Below, one piece after another: positions 16,859-24,825 of a stretch of DNA of 64,000 nt. How positions within the stretch are numbered: position 1 is the stretch's first letter; the number at the start of each line of letters is the position of its first letter. The stretch covers positions 1 to 64,000 of the forward strand of contig NZ_BONY01000048.1 of assembly GCF_016862955.1 (NCBI RefSeq), in the 5' to 3' direction. The translations under genes were made by a program, and so were the position numbers. The notes beneath the pieces were generated by a model. The model was given only the letters and a program-made list of their open reading frames with translations, searched no databases and was not told the DNA's origin. Source of the stretch: Rhizocola hellebori (GTDB lineage Bacteria > Actinomycetota > Actinomycetes > Mycobacteriales > Micromonosporaceae).

Positions 16859-17806
16859 CTAGCCGCGGAATGTTTGGCGGTAGTTCTGGGGTGTGGTGCC
16901 GGCTCGCTTGCTGAAGTGATGCCGCAGCGTCGCCCCATCGCCGAAGCCGGCCCGCACGGCAACCTGCTCGATGGGCAGGTCGGTCTCTTCCAACAGCCGT
17001 CGTGCGAAAAGCACACGCTGATGGGTGAGCCAGTCGTGCGGGCTGGCGCCTGTCTCGGCCCGGAACCGGCGCGCGAAAGTGCGCGGCGCCATGTGGCTGC
17101 GATGGGCGAGATCATCAACGGTCAGCGGCTCGTCAAGGTGGGTGAGCAGCCACTCCAGCAGCGGCTGGATGGTGTCGCAGTTGGCCATCTCGGCCACCGG
17201 CGCCTCGATGAACTGGGCCTGACCGCCCGCCCGGTGCGGCGGGACCACCATGCGGCGGGCCAGTTTGTTGGCGAAGGTCGCGCCGTGTTCCTGGCGCACC
17301 AGGTGCAGGCAGGCGTCGATGCCGGCGGCCGTGCCGGCGCTGGTGATGACGCGGCCGTCGTGCACGTAGAGCGCGTCGGGCACCACCTCGGCACTGGGGA
17401 AAGCCTTGGCGAGCTGGTCGGCGTACTTCCAGTGGGTGGTGCAGCGCCGACCGTCGAGCAGCCCGGCCTGCCCGAGCGCGAACGCACCCGAGCAGACGGA
17501 GAGGATCCAAGCCCCCCGCTCCGCCGCCTCCGTCAAGGCTGCGATCGCCTCTGGCGGGACGTCGGTGGTGACCGGATGGGCCGGGACGGCCACCAGATCG
17601 GCCGTTCTTAGTGGTTTGAGATCGGCGTGGGGCGTGACCATGAATCCCGAGCGGGTTTGCACCGGCCGGCCATCGACCGAGCAGAGCGCGAAATCGTAGA
17701 GCGGGAACCCGTCAACCGACCGATCGGTGCCAAACACCTCGCAGAGCACGCCAAGCTCAAACGGCGCGATCTGGTCGAAAGCGAGGACGGCAACCCTAGT
17801 GAGCAT
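16859..17806 (-). CDS. GlxA-family transcriptional regulator (DJ-1/PfpI domain + AraC-type HTH)
   Basis: The N-terminal half is a DJ-1/PfpI amidotransferase-like domain (VAVLAFDQIAPFELGVLCEV, nucleophile-elbow region SVCSGAFALGQAGLLDGR). The C-terminal ~100 residues are an AraC/XylS helix-turn-helix pair (RSHMAPRTFARRFRAETG, AVRAGFGDGATLRHHF). At 315 aa it is a full-length member. Such proteins regulate amino acid, choline or stress genes, but the target here is unknown. The start has TAGGAT 6 bases upstream and TTGCTC 17 bases further up. Confidence 0.92.
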   Translation of the reverse strand: MLTRVAVLAFDQIAPFELGVLCEVFGTDRSVDGFPLYDFALCSVDGRPVQTRSGFMVTPHADLKPLRTADLVAVPAHPVTTDVPPEAIAALTEAAERGAWILSVCSGAFALGQAGLLDGRRCTTHWKYADQLAKAFPSAEVVPDALYVHDGRVITSAGTAAGIDACLHLVRQEHGATFANKLARRMVVPPHRAGGQAQFIEAPVAEMANCDTIQPLLEWLLTHLDEPLTVDDLAHRSHMAPRTFARRFRAETGASPHDWLTHQRVLFARRLLEETDLPIEQVAVRAGFGDGATLRHHFSKRAGTTPQNYRQTFRG

Positions 17807-17812
17807 GGTTAC

Positions 17813-17841
17813 ATCCTACGTGGCAGAAATTCGAGGAGCAA
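17813..17841 (-). promoter_or_regulatory. Leaderless promoter of the GlxA-like regulator
   Basis: On the minus strand TTGCTC (17836-17841) and TAGGAT (17813-17818) are separated by 17 bases, and the -10 ends 6 bases before the ATG. It is one of the few leaderless promoters here with a recognisable -35. Confidence 0.55.
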
Positions 17842-17891
17842 TGGCATGACTGCCACTGTCCTATCTGTCCCGGGCGGGCCAAACTAAGGAC

Positions 17892-18014
17892 ATGACACTC
17901 TTCCTGGTCCTTACAATGCTGGTGATCGTCGGTGGCCTGCTCGGCAACCTCGGGCTCATCAAGACGAATTACGACCCCGACGAGCCGCAACGCCCCTTCA
18001 TCCGGCACTCTTGA
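17892..18014 (+). CDS. Small single-span membrane protein (40 aa) just upstream of hpt
   Basis: ATG 17892 opens a 40-codon frame. Residues 2-23 are strongly hydrophobic (MTLFLVLTMLVIVGGLLGNL), followed by a charged tail ending RPFIRHS. AAGGA sits a few bases before the ATG. The stop lies 4 bases before the hpt ATG, which has no ribosome binding site of its own, so hpt may depend on re-initiation after this small gene. I recognise no family. The membrane-span composition and close coupling support a real gene. Confidence 0.5.
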   Translation: MTLFLVLTMLVIVGGLLGNLGLIKTNYDPDEPQRPFIRHS

Positions 18015-18018
18015 CCAC

Positions 18019-18582
18019 ATGGGCTGGTATGACGCGGACATCGAGCGCGTGATCATCACTGAAGACGAGCTACGCGCGAAAGTGAGCGAGCTTGCGAAGC
18101 AGGTCGCCACCGATTACGAATCGGTTGACGGCCTGCTTCTTGTTTGCGTCCTCAAAGGTGCGGTCATGTTCATGGCCGACTTCTCCCGCGCGCTCGCCGC
18201 TGCTGGTGGTCCCGCGGTCGAGCTTGAGTTCATGGCGGTCTCCTCATACGGCCAGGGAACGACCTCCTCCGGCGTGGTGCGGATCATCAAGGACCTGGAC
18301 CGGGACATCGCCGGTAAGCACGTGATCGTTATCGAGGACATAGTCGACTCTGGTCTCACCCTGAGCTGGCTGCTGCGCTACCTGGAATCCCGCTCCGCCA
18401 AGTCGGTAGACGTCGTGGCGCTCTTCCGTAAACCGGACGCGATCAAGGTGCCGGTACCGGTGAAATATGTCGGCTTTGATATCCCCAACGAATTCGTGGT
18501 GGGATATGGGCTTGATTACAGCGAGCGTTACCGTGAGGTCCCGTTCGTCGGTATCCTCCACCCAGACGTCTATTCTCGGTAA
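18019..18582 (+). CDS. hpt: Hypoxanthine(-guanine) phosphoribosyltransferase
   Basis: A purine salvage enzyme that joins hypoxanthine or guanine to PRPP. At 187 aa it has the normal length. The PRPP-binding motif is VIVIEDIVDSGLTL, the flexible-loop region is VSSYGQGTTSSG, and the purine-contact segment VKYVGFDIPNEFVVGYGLDY is typical. ATG 18019 gives the family start GWYDADIERVIITEDEL; upstream in-frame starts would add unrelated residues. It is followed by ftsH, the usual actinobacterial order. Confidence 0.96.
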   Translation: MGWYDADIERVIITEDELRAKVSELAKQVATDYESVDGLLLVCVLKGAVMFMADFSRALAAAGGPAVELEFMAVSSYGQGTTSSGVVRIIKDLDRDIAGKHVIVIEDIVDSGLTLSWLLRYLESRSAKSVDVVALFRKPDAIKVPVPVKYVGFDIPNEFVVGYGLDYSERYREVPFVGILHPDVYSR

Positions 18583-18593
18583 GGTTCGGCCAC

Positions 18594-18611
18594 TTTTCGC
18601 TCTGGGCGAAA
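18594..18611 (+). promoter_or_regulatory. ClgR-like palindrome upstream of ftsH
   Basis: TTTCGC-N5-GCGAAA is a perfect inverted repeat (18595-18600 and 18606-18611), 149 bases before the ftsH ATG. It resembles the actinobacterial ClgR box (core CGCY-N3-RGCG). Eleven bases, TTTTCGCTCTG, are identical to a site upstream of clpC at 56522. Confidence 0.45.
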
Positions 18612-18759
18612 GCCCGCTGTGAAAGAGCTGAAGCTTTAGCGCTCAACCGCCCGCGTGGATGAGCGGAGAGTTGGCACGGTGTACCTTCGACTGAGCTGAC
18701 CTAACGGTAGTGAGGAATCACCACCGGCCTCTACTGACGATCAGGACCCGATAACCAGC

Positions 18760-20718
18760 ATGGAGAGAACTCGAATCTTCCGCCGGCCCATCTTTTGGAT
18801 CTTCGTGGTCATCGCTGGCGCGATCCTCGTCAGCCAGATGTTCACGAGTGGCCCGACATATAAAGATGTCGACACCTCGGTCGCCCTTGAGCAACTGGAC
18901 AAGGGCGGCATCAAGAAAGCCCTGATCCTGGACAAGGAGCAGGTGCTTCAGCTTGAGTTGAAGGACAAGGCCAAGTTCGGCGACACCGAGACCAACCGGA
19001 TCCAGACGCAGTACCCGTCCACGCAGGACGTCGACATCTTCACCGAGGTGCGCGACGCCAAGACGGCGGGCAAGGTCGACACCTGGAGCACCGAGGTCAC
19101 CAAGGAGAGCGTGCTGCTCTCGCTTCTGGTCAACCTGCTGCCGATCGCGATCCTGGTCATCCTGCTGCTGCTGTTCATGTCGCAGATGCAGGGCGGCGGC
19201 TCCCGGGTCCTCAACTTCGGCAAGTCCAAGGCCAAGCTCGTCAGCAAGGACACGCCCAAGACGACCTTCGCCGACGTCGCCGGTGCCCAGGAGGCGGTCG
19301 AGGAGCTCCACGAAATCAAGGACTTCCTTCAAAATCCCGCCAAATACCAGGCGCTCGGAGCGAAGATTCCTAAGGGTGTCCTGCTCTTTGGCCCTCCCGG
19401 TACGGGTAAGACCCTGCTCGCCCGCGCTGTCGCAGGCGAGGCGGGAGTCCCCTTCTACTCGATCTCCGGTTCTGACTTCGTCGAGATGTTCGTCGGTGTC
19501 GGTGCGTCCCGGGTTCGTGACCTCTTCGAGCAGGCCAAGGCCAACGCGCCTGCCATCGTCTTCGTCGACGAGATCGACGCCGTCGGCCGTCACCGCGGCG
19601 CCGGCCTGGGCGGCGGGCACGACGAGCGTGAGCAGACCCTTAACCAGCTGCTGGTCGAGATGGACGGCTTCGACGCCAAGGGCGGCGTGATCCTTATCGC
19701 CGCCACCAACCGTCCCGACATCCTCGACCCCGCGCTGCTGCGTCCGGGCCGTTTCGACCGGCAGATCGCGGTCGACACGCCGGACATGGAGGGCCGCAAG
19801 GCGATCCTGCGCGTGCACGCCAAGGGCAAGCCGTTCACGCCCGACGTCGACCTCGACACCATCGCGCGCCGCACGCCCGGCTTCACCGGTGCCGACCTGG
19901 CGAACGTCATCAACGAGGCCGCCCTGCTGACCGCGCGTCAGGACAAGCGGGCCATCGCCGACGATCAGCTGGAAGAGTCGATCGACCGTGTGATCGCCGG
20001 CCCGCAGCGGCGCACCCGGGTCATGTCCGACCACGAGAAGAAGATCACCGCCTATCACGAGGGCGGTCACGCGCTCGTGGCATGGGCGCTGCCGCACGCG
20101 GCACCCGTGCACAAGGTGACGATCCTTTCCCGTGGGCGCTCGCTCGGCCACACGCTTGTGCTGCCGACCGAGGACAAGTACACCCAGACCCGGGCCGAGA
20201 TGATTGACACGTTGGCGTATGCGCTCGGCGGCCGTGCCGCGGAGGAGCTCGTCTTCCACGAGCCCACCACCGGTGCCGGCAACGACATCGAGAAGGCCAC
20301 CGCCATCGCCCGCGCGATGATCACCCAGTACGGCATGAGCTCGAAGCTCGGCGCGGTCAAGTACGGTACCAGCGGCGACGAGCCGTTCCTGGGCCGCAGC
20401 TACGGCCACGAGAAGGACTACTCCGACTCGATCGCCGCCGAGATCGACGCCGAGGTGCGGTCGCTGATCGAGCTGGCGCACGACGAGGCCTACGAAATCC
20501 TCGTCGAATACCGCGACGTCCTCGACAACATAGTGCTGGAGCTGATCGAGAAAGAGACCATCTCCACCGCGGACATGACCCGCATCTGTGAGCGCGTCGT
20601 CAAGCGCCCACCGATGGCGCCGTTCAACGGCTTCGGCAAGCGGGCCCCGTCCACCCAGCCGCCGGTTCAGATCCCGGCCGAGGTAACCCTCGTCGAGAAG
20701 TCTGAGAGCACAAGCTGA
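18760..20718 (+). CDS. ftsH: ATP-dependent zinc metalloprotease FtsH
   Basis: A membrane AAA+ protease that degrades damaged or regulatory membrane and cytosolic proteins. Two membrane spans (about residues 11-28 and 119-143) flank an extracytoplasmic domain. The AAA module has Walker A GPPGTGKT (201-208), Walker B FVDEIDAV (D260/E261) and the second region of homology near 307-324. The zinc site is HEGGH at 423-427, with a later Asp in AGNDIEKAT. The 652 aa length is typical. folE follows with only 59 bases between, or possibly overlaps (see findings). Confidence 0.97.
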   Translation: MERTRIFRRPIFWIFVVIAGAILVSQMFTSGPTYKDVDTSVALEQLDKGGIKKALILDKEQVLQLELKDKAKFGDTETNRIQTQYPSTQDVDIFTEVRDAKTAGKVDTWSTEVTKESVLLSLLVNLLPIAILVILLLLFMSQMQGGGSRVLNFGKSKAKLVSKDTPKTTFADVAGAQEAVEELHEIKDFLQNPAKYQALGAKIPKGVLLFGPPGTGKTLLARAVAGEAGVPFYSISGSDFVEMFVGVGASRVRDLFEQAKANAPAIVFVDEIDAVGRHRGAGLGGGHDEREQTLNQLLVEMDGFDAKGGVILIAATNRPDILDPALLRPGRFDRQIAVDTPDMEGRKAILRVHAKGKPFTPDVDLDTIARRTPGFTGADLANVINEAALLTARQDKRAIADDQLEESIDRVIAGPQRRTRVMSDHEKKITAYHEGGHALVAWALPHAAPVHKVTILSRGRSLGHTLVLPTEDKYTQTRAEMIDTLAYALGGRAAEELVFHEPTTGAGNDIEKATAIARAMITQYGMSSKLGAVKYGTSGDEPFLGRSYGHEKDYSDSIAAEIDAEVRSLIELAHDEAYEILVEYRDVLDNIVLELIEKETISTADMTRICERVVKRPPMAPFNGFGKRAPSTQPPVQIPAEVTLVEKSESTS

Positions 20719-20777
20719 ACGACAAGCTGGACTTCCTAGCAGCACGTCTGGTCGACGGCTCCCTCACCGGTACCCCG

Positions 20778-21353
20778 GTGGAGGAGTCCGTCGACCTTAA
20801 ACGTATTGCCGCCGCGGTACGCGAAATTCTGATCGCCCTCGGCGAAAACCCCGACCGTGATGGCCTGCTGGAAACACCGGCCCGGGTGGCCCGTGCCTAC
20901 GCCGAGCTTTTCGCTGGGCTGCGCGCAGACCCGTCCAAGGTTCTCAAGACGACCTTCGAAGCCGACCACGACGAGTTCGTCCTCGTTCGCGACATCCAGG
21001 TGTTCTCGCTCTGCGAGCACCACCTGCTGCCCTTCAAAGGGGTGGCGCACGTGGGCTACCTGCCCGGCGCAGACGGCCGCATCACCGGCCTGTCCAAGCT
21101 GGCCCGGCTGGTCGAGGTCTTCGCCCGCCGTCCCCAGGTGCAAGAACGGCTGACCTCCCAGATCGCCGACCTGCTGGAGTCATCGCTCGGCGCACGCGGC
21201 GTGATTGTGGTTCTGGAATGCGAACACATGTGCATGGAGATGCGCGGGATCCGCAAAGCCGGATCGCGCACGGTCACCAGCGCCGTTCGCGGCCTGCACA
21301 AGACCGACTCCAAGACGCGGGGCGAGGCGCTCGCGCTAATCAACGCCCGCTAG
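20778..21353 (+). CDS. folE: GTP cyclohydrolase I
   Basis: The first enzyme of folate synthesis, converting GTP to dihydroneopterin triphosphate. The zinc site is in [13 protein letters not shown], and the family signature continues with [20 protein letters not shown] and [15 protein letters not shown]. From GTG 20778 it has 191 aa. The frame stays open upstream to 20706 and looks coding ([18 protein letters not shown]), with a CTG at 20715 overlapping the ftsH stop as CTGA, so the true start may be that CTG. In M. tuberculosis folE is followed by folP-folB-folK; here an 18-kb island intervenes. Confidence 0.95.
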   Translation: MEESVDLKRIAAAVREILIALGENPDRDGLLETPARVARAYAELFAGLRADPSKVLKTTFEADHDEFVLVRDIQVFSLCEHHLLPFKGVAHVGYLPGADGRITGLSKLARLVEVFARRPQVQERLTSQIADLLESSLGARGVIVVLECEHMCMEMRGIRKAGSRTVTSAVRGLHKTDSKTRGEALALINAR

Positions 21354-21356
21354 CGC

Positions 21357-22007
21357 TTACAGCACCATGAACAGGAAAGCCACCAGCACCACCGGCGCCG
21401 TGCACACCAGCGCCCCAATTTCGGGCGTCTTCGGCCTTCCCGGATAGATGACTCCGAGCAGCAGCCAGGCCATGCCGAACAGCATCGCCCCCATGGTCAG
21501 CCCGCACGCCGCGGCGTAGAACACCCTTGACCGCTCATCCACAAGCAGCGCGAACACGAGCTGAATCACCGTCGTCACCGCGGCCGCAGGCCCATACGCG
21601 ACAAGGTTTTGCACCGCCTGACCCGGCTCGACATCGTCTATCCGCGCCAGCGCGGCGTCGGCCACCTCCACGGTGGAGCGGGCTTGCCGCAACGCGGCCA
21701 CCACCACCTTCGGGCCGCCCGCCACAGCCATCTCCGCGGAACGCTGCTCGGCCGCATTGGGCACCAGCACCAGCGACTGGACACCCGCCTGCAGCGCGGC
21801 GTCCTGCATGCGAGCGGCCTGCATCCCCAGACGCGCCTGCACCACAGGCAACTCGGCCCGCGCCGCCACCACCGCCTCAGCCTCAGCGGCGGCGGTCGCC
21901 GCGGCCTGCTGCCTCACCGCGTCCAGCCGATGGGCCGAACCCAAATACTCCGACCATGCCGATCCGCGATCGCTCACGGCCGCCCCACCTTCAGTCATCC
22001 GCCCCAC
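21357..22007 (-). CDS. Coiled-coil membrane protein of unknown function
   Basis: A 216 aa protein of no family I recognise. Residues ~20-130 are Ala/Glu/Arg/Val-rich and helical, probably coiled coil. Three hydrophobic segments follow (about 135-155, 160-183 and 195-214). Starts are possible at GTG 22007 or ATG 21998. It lies 33 bases downstream of the FtsK/SpoIIIE-like gene on the same strand, so it could be its membrane partner (inference). It ends 3 bases from folE, convergent. Confidence 0.75.
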   Translation of the reverse strand: MGRMTEGGAAVSDRGSAWSEYLGSAHRLDAVRQQAAATAAAEAEAVVAARAELPVVQARLGMQAARMQDAALQAGVQSLVLVPNAAEQRSAEMAVAGGPKVVVAALRQARSTVEVADAALARIDDVEPGQAVQNLVAYGPAAAVTTVIQLVFALLVDERSRVFYAAACGLTMGAMLFGMAWLLLGVIYPGRPKTPEIGALVCTAPVVLVAFLFMVL

Positions 22008-22040
22008 CTATCCGCATTCTCGTCGCGCTTCCTGGACGGG

Positions 22041-23957
22041 CTAGTCATGGGCGGTGTCGGGCTGGAGAGCAGCCGGCGGCCGCGGCGCGGGCACTCTTCC
22101 CGCCGCGTAGACCAGCGGTGGCGCGGAGGCGGGCTCCCGGGCCTGCCAAAGGCGCTGCCGTAACGCCGCCAGCACCTGCGCGTCGGCATGCGGGTCGGGG
22201 AACCTCACCGTCTTCTCATGCCCACGGGTGGCACCCCTGGGACCGCCGAGCCCACCGGCCGTGTTCACCACCGCACGGCCGACCGGCAGGCTCGCGGCCG
22301 AATCGTTGGTCGCTTCGAGCACATCGCCGCCGCCGGGCAGGGCCACCCTCACCAGGAACTGGCCGAAAATGTTGCTGCTACGTGCCTTCTGCGAGCACAT
22401 CACCAGATGCATGCCCACCGACCGGCCCTGCTTCGCCACCGACTCCAGCAGATTGGCCGCCTCCGCCGCGATCTCATCATTGCCCGCGAGCAACCGCTGG
22501 AATTCGTTGATCACACAGACGATTCGTGGGATTGGTGCTCCCGCACTGCGCAGCTGGTGGAAGCGGGTCACGCCGGCGTCGTTGAGAATCGCTGTGCGGC
22601 GGGTCAGCTCACGCTCCAGGGAACGCAGCACGGCCAGGCCGCCCTCGCGGTCGCTGTCCACGCCCACCTCAAGTGCGTGCGGGAGCCACGACGGGTCCTC
22701 CTCGGTGGGCGTGAACTGGCGAAGTGCGCCGGTTTCGCTGAAGTCCAGGAGGTAGAGCTGGAGCTCGTCGGGGTCGTATCTGGTACACAATCCATAAAGG
22801 ACATTGATGAGGAAAGCAGTCTTGCCTGCCCCGGCTCTGCCGCCCACCAGCCAATGTGGGGTCAGATCGGTGAAATGGAGCGAGACCGGCGTGTCTCCTG
22901 CAAGGCCGACCGTTGTGGACATTCCCTCGGCCGACGTCTCTGACCACCACTGGTCGGGGTCGGGGAGCAGGTCCATCAGGTGCACCTGCCCCTGGGCCGT
23001 GAACCGCTCGGCTAGCTCACCGCAGACACGCTGGGTCAGCCTGGCCGGTGGGTCAGGGTCAAGCTTCACCGGAACGTGCAGGCCGAGCCAGACCTCAGTG
23101 GGGCTGGGCCCGGTGGGAGGAGCCGCGGTCGCGAACGGCAGACCACCGATCAACGAATATTCGGTCCGCAAGCTGACCTGCGTGCTGGCCGGCAATGCGG
23201 GCAGAGCCGGTTTCGGTCCCAAAGGCAGCGGCGGCCAGCCCGCGATGATCAGGTGTAGCCCTGCGGCGGGCCCGTTCTGTGCCAGCCCGACGATGCGTGC
23301 CAGGTCGTCCTGCGTCACAGCCGACGGCAGCGCGGCAATGATCAGAAGCATCGTGCAGTCACGCCGCCGCGGACGGGCCGCCGGCCGGCGCTGATCGGCG
23401 GGCCTGTTCGGCATCACCCAGTGCTCGGCCTCGGTGAGGATCGCCTGCAGCCCCGCCCGCTCGGTCACCGCGGGCGGCATCAAACCCGCGTCGGCGAGAG
23501 CCCCGAACGGCGCGAAAAGCGCACCGCCGACCGCGTCGACGGCTCGCACAATCAAGGTGCCCGCGGGCGCCGTGGCGAGCAGCCGCAGCAGTATCGACCG
23601 CAGAGCCCCCGCCACCCGCGGATCGCGCGAGTCGGCGCTGAAAGTCAAATGGCCCGCGCCCAGGAGCGGCACCACGGCCGGAAACTCCACGTCGTCGAGG
23701 GGATGGCCCGACCCGATGCGGATGAACTCCGGTCGCCGCTGCTCGCCCAGCGGCCCGGGGTCCACTTTGTCCAGAGGCGCACCCAGCCATCCCGGCGTCA
23801 GCTTCGCCGCCGCCTGCGTCAGCCGCAGCGCCAGCTCGTGCTGCTCGGCCAGGTCGGTGCGCGGCAACGGAACATGATCATCGAGCGCCTGTGCCGCTGC
23901 GTGAACCACCGCTGCGGCCTGGCGATGCAATGCCGCAGCCTGCTCGATGCGTTCCAT
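22041..23957 (-). CDS. FtsK/SpoIIIE-domain ATPase, EccC/EssC-like, with altered Walker B
   Basis: A 638 aa cytosolic protein. The N-terminal ~300 residues are helical then alpha/beta and carry no recognised motif. An FtsK/SpoIIIE domain follows with Walker A GGRAGAGKT (K379) and a Walker B-like CVINEF in which Asn (N484) replaces the usual Asp. The order resembles the single-domain FtsK/SpoIIIE ATPases found with actinobacterial ESX substrates. ATG 23957 is chosen because AGGGTGG lies upstream; the frame extends further up but with unrelated, low-quality sequence. It might couple substrates to a secretion channel, but there is no direct evidence. Confidence 0.82.
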   Translation of the reverse strand: MERIEQAAALHRQAAAVVHAAAQALDDHVPLPRTDLAEQHELALRLTQAAAKLTPGWLGAPLDKVDPGPLGEQRRPEFIRIGSGHPLDDVEFPAVVPLLGAGHLTFSADSRDPRVAGALRSILLRLLATAPAGTLIVRAVDAVGGALFAPFGALADAGLMPPAVTERAGLQAILTEAEHWVMPNRPADQRRPAARPRRRDCTMLLIIAALPSAVTQDDLARIVGLAQNGPAAGLHLIIAGWPPLPLGPKPALPALPASTQVSLRTEYSLIGGLPFATAAPPTGPSPTEVWLGLHVPVKLDPDPPARLTQRVCGELAERFTAQGQVHLMDLLPDPDQWWSETSAEGMSTTVGLAGDTPVSLHFTDLTPHWLVGGRAGAGKTAFLINVLYGLCTRYDPDELQLYLLDFSETGALRQFTPTEEDPSWLPHALEVGVDSDREGGLAVLRSLERELTRRTAILNDAGVTRFHQLRSAGAPIPRIVCVINEFQRLLAGNDEIAAEAANLLESVAKQGRSVGMHLVMCSQKARSSNIFGQFLVRVALPGGGDVLEATNDSAASLPVGRAVVNTAGGLGGPRGATRGHEKTVRFPDPHADAQVLAALRQRLWQAREPASAPPLVYAAGRVPAPRPPAALQPDTAHD

Positions 23958-24013
23958 CTGCGACCACCCTTCGTGGACAGAAGGTTTCCTCGCGAATTTA
24001 ACGCTTGGAGGCG

Positions 24014-24286
24014 TCAGTCGGTGTTGAGGTAATCGATAAATTTCGCTCTGATGAGCGGTTCGGAATCTCCGTACTGGTGACCGGTGAACTCCCGCCACAG
24101 CTGCACACTGTCGTCCACCGCCGCTCCAAGATCGGCCAGCTCTCGCTCCTCGGTCTCCGGGGAGGTCGGGAGATGGTGGAACAGGTCCCAAAAGAACCCG
24201 ATATCCAGCTGCTTGCGCGCCTTCGTAAAGGCGCGCTCGCGCAACTCCTCCGTGCTCAGCTTCTCCAACTCAGCAAAGTTCGTCAC
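24014..24286 (-). CDS. Small acidic helical protein of unknown function (90 aa)
   Basis: A soluble, acidic, mostly helical protein (LEKLSTEELRERAFTKARKQ, then DIGFFWDLFHHLP). No signal peptide or known domain is visible. It starts with GTG at 24286, with TAGGGT 7 bases upstream suggesting a leaderless mRNA. It lies between the FtsK-like ATPase and a nitroreductase on the same strand. Length and composition look genuine, and its function is unknown. Confidence 0.7.
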   Translation of the reverse strand: MTNFAELEKLSTEELRERAFTKARKQLDIGFFWDLFHHLPTSPETEERELADLGAAVDDSVQLWREFTGHQYGDSEPLIRAKFIDYLNTD

Positions 24287-24293
24287 GACTCAT

Positions 24294-24299
24294 ACCCTA
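24294..24299 (-). promoter_or_regulatory. Leaderless -10 element of the 90-aa gene
   Basis: TAGGGT on the minus strand ends 7 bases before the GTG at 24286. It lies in the 10-base gap after the nitroreductase gene. Confidence 0.4.
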
Positions 24300-24812
24300 C
24301 GAGACCTCACGGCTATCCCATGTTTCCCAGTGCACGGCGTCTGTGAGCCGCTTCCGGCCGCCCATCACCGCCGGCCTATGTGTTGGCGCTGGATATCCGA
24401 GAGAGACGACGGCCAGGAGACTCATCTCCTGCGGGACATGAAGCAGCGCTTTGGCTTCAGCCGGGTGGTAGATCGCGCCAATGCAGGAGCCGACACCCAG
24501 CTCATGAGCGGCGAGCTGCAGATAGGCAGCACACTGGCCGAGGTCGAAGTAGATCCACGGCTGGTCGCTCGGCGCGGCGAACGCGACACAAACCGACGCT
24601 CCGGCCACGTGGCCCATGTAGTCGCCAAGCTTCGACAACGCGACCAGGGTCTCCCGCTCACGAACGGCGACAAGTTGCCACGGTTGGGTGTTTTTGGAAC
24701 TCTGCGCCCGCAGAGCGGACTCAAGTATCTTGTCGAGCACCTCCGGCGGCACTGGCTGATCGGTGAACTGGCGCACGGCTCGCTTGGTGTTAATCGCCTT
24801 CAGAACATCCAT
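24297..24812 (-). CDS. Nitroreductase family FMN-dependent oxidoreductase
   Basis: A 171 aa member of the nitroreductase superfamily, flavin enzymes that reduce nitro, quinone or enone substrates with NAD(P)H. The FMN-contacting N-terminus INTKRAVRQFTDQPVP and the RAQSSKNTQPWQLVAV segment are typical. GVGSCIGAIYHP and the final phosphate-contact region (GYPAP...GGRKRL) match short members. The natural substrate is unknown. It is transcribed with its small neighbour on the minus strand. Confidence 0.9.
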   Translation of the reverse strand: MDVLKAINTKRAVRQFTDQPVPPEVLDKILESALRAQSSKNTQPWQLVAVRERETLVALSKLGDYMGHVAGASVCVAFAAPSDQPWIYFDLGQCAAYLQLAAHELGVGSCIGAIYHPAEAKALLHVPQEMSLLAVVSLGYPAPTHRPAVMGGRKRLTDAVHWETWDSREVS

Positions 24813-24825
24813 GACCAGTAGTCTT

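Noticed and set aside
18718-20745. Minus-strand frame of 675 codons opposite ftsH
   Set aside because: Exactly shadows ftsH, and its translation is low-quality Val/Asp/Arg/Leu repeats without family signatures.
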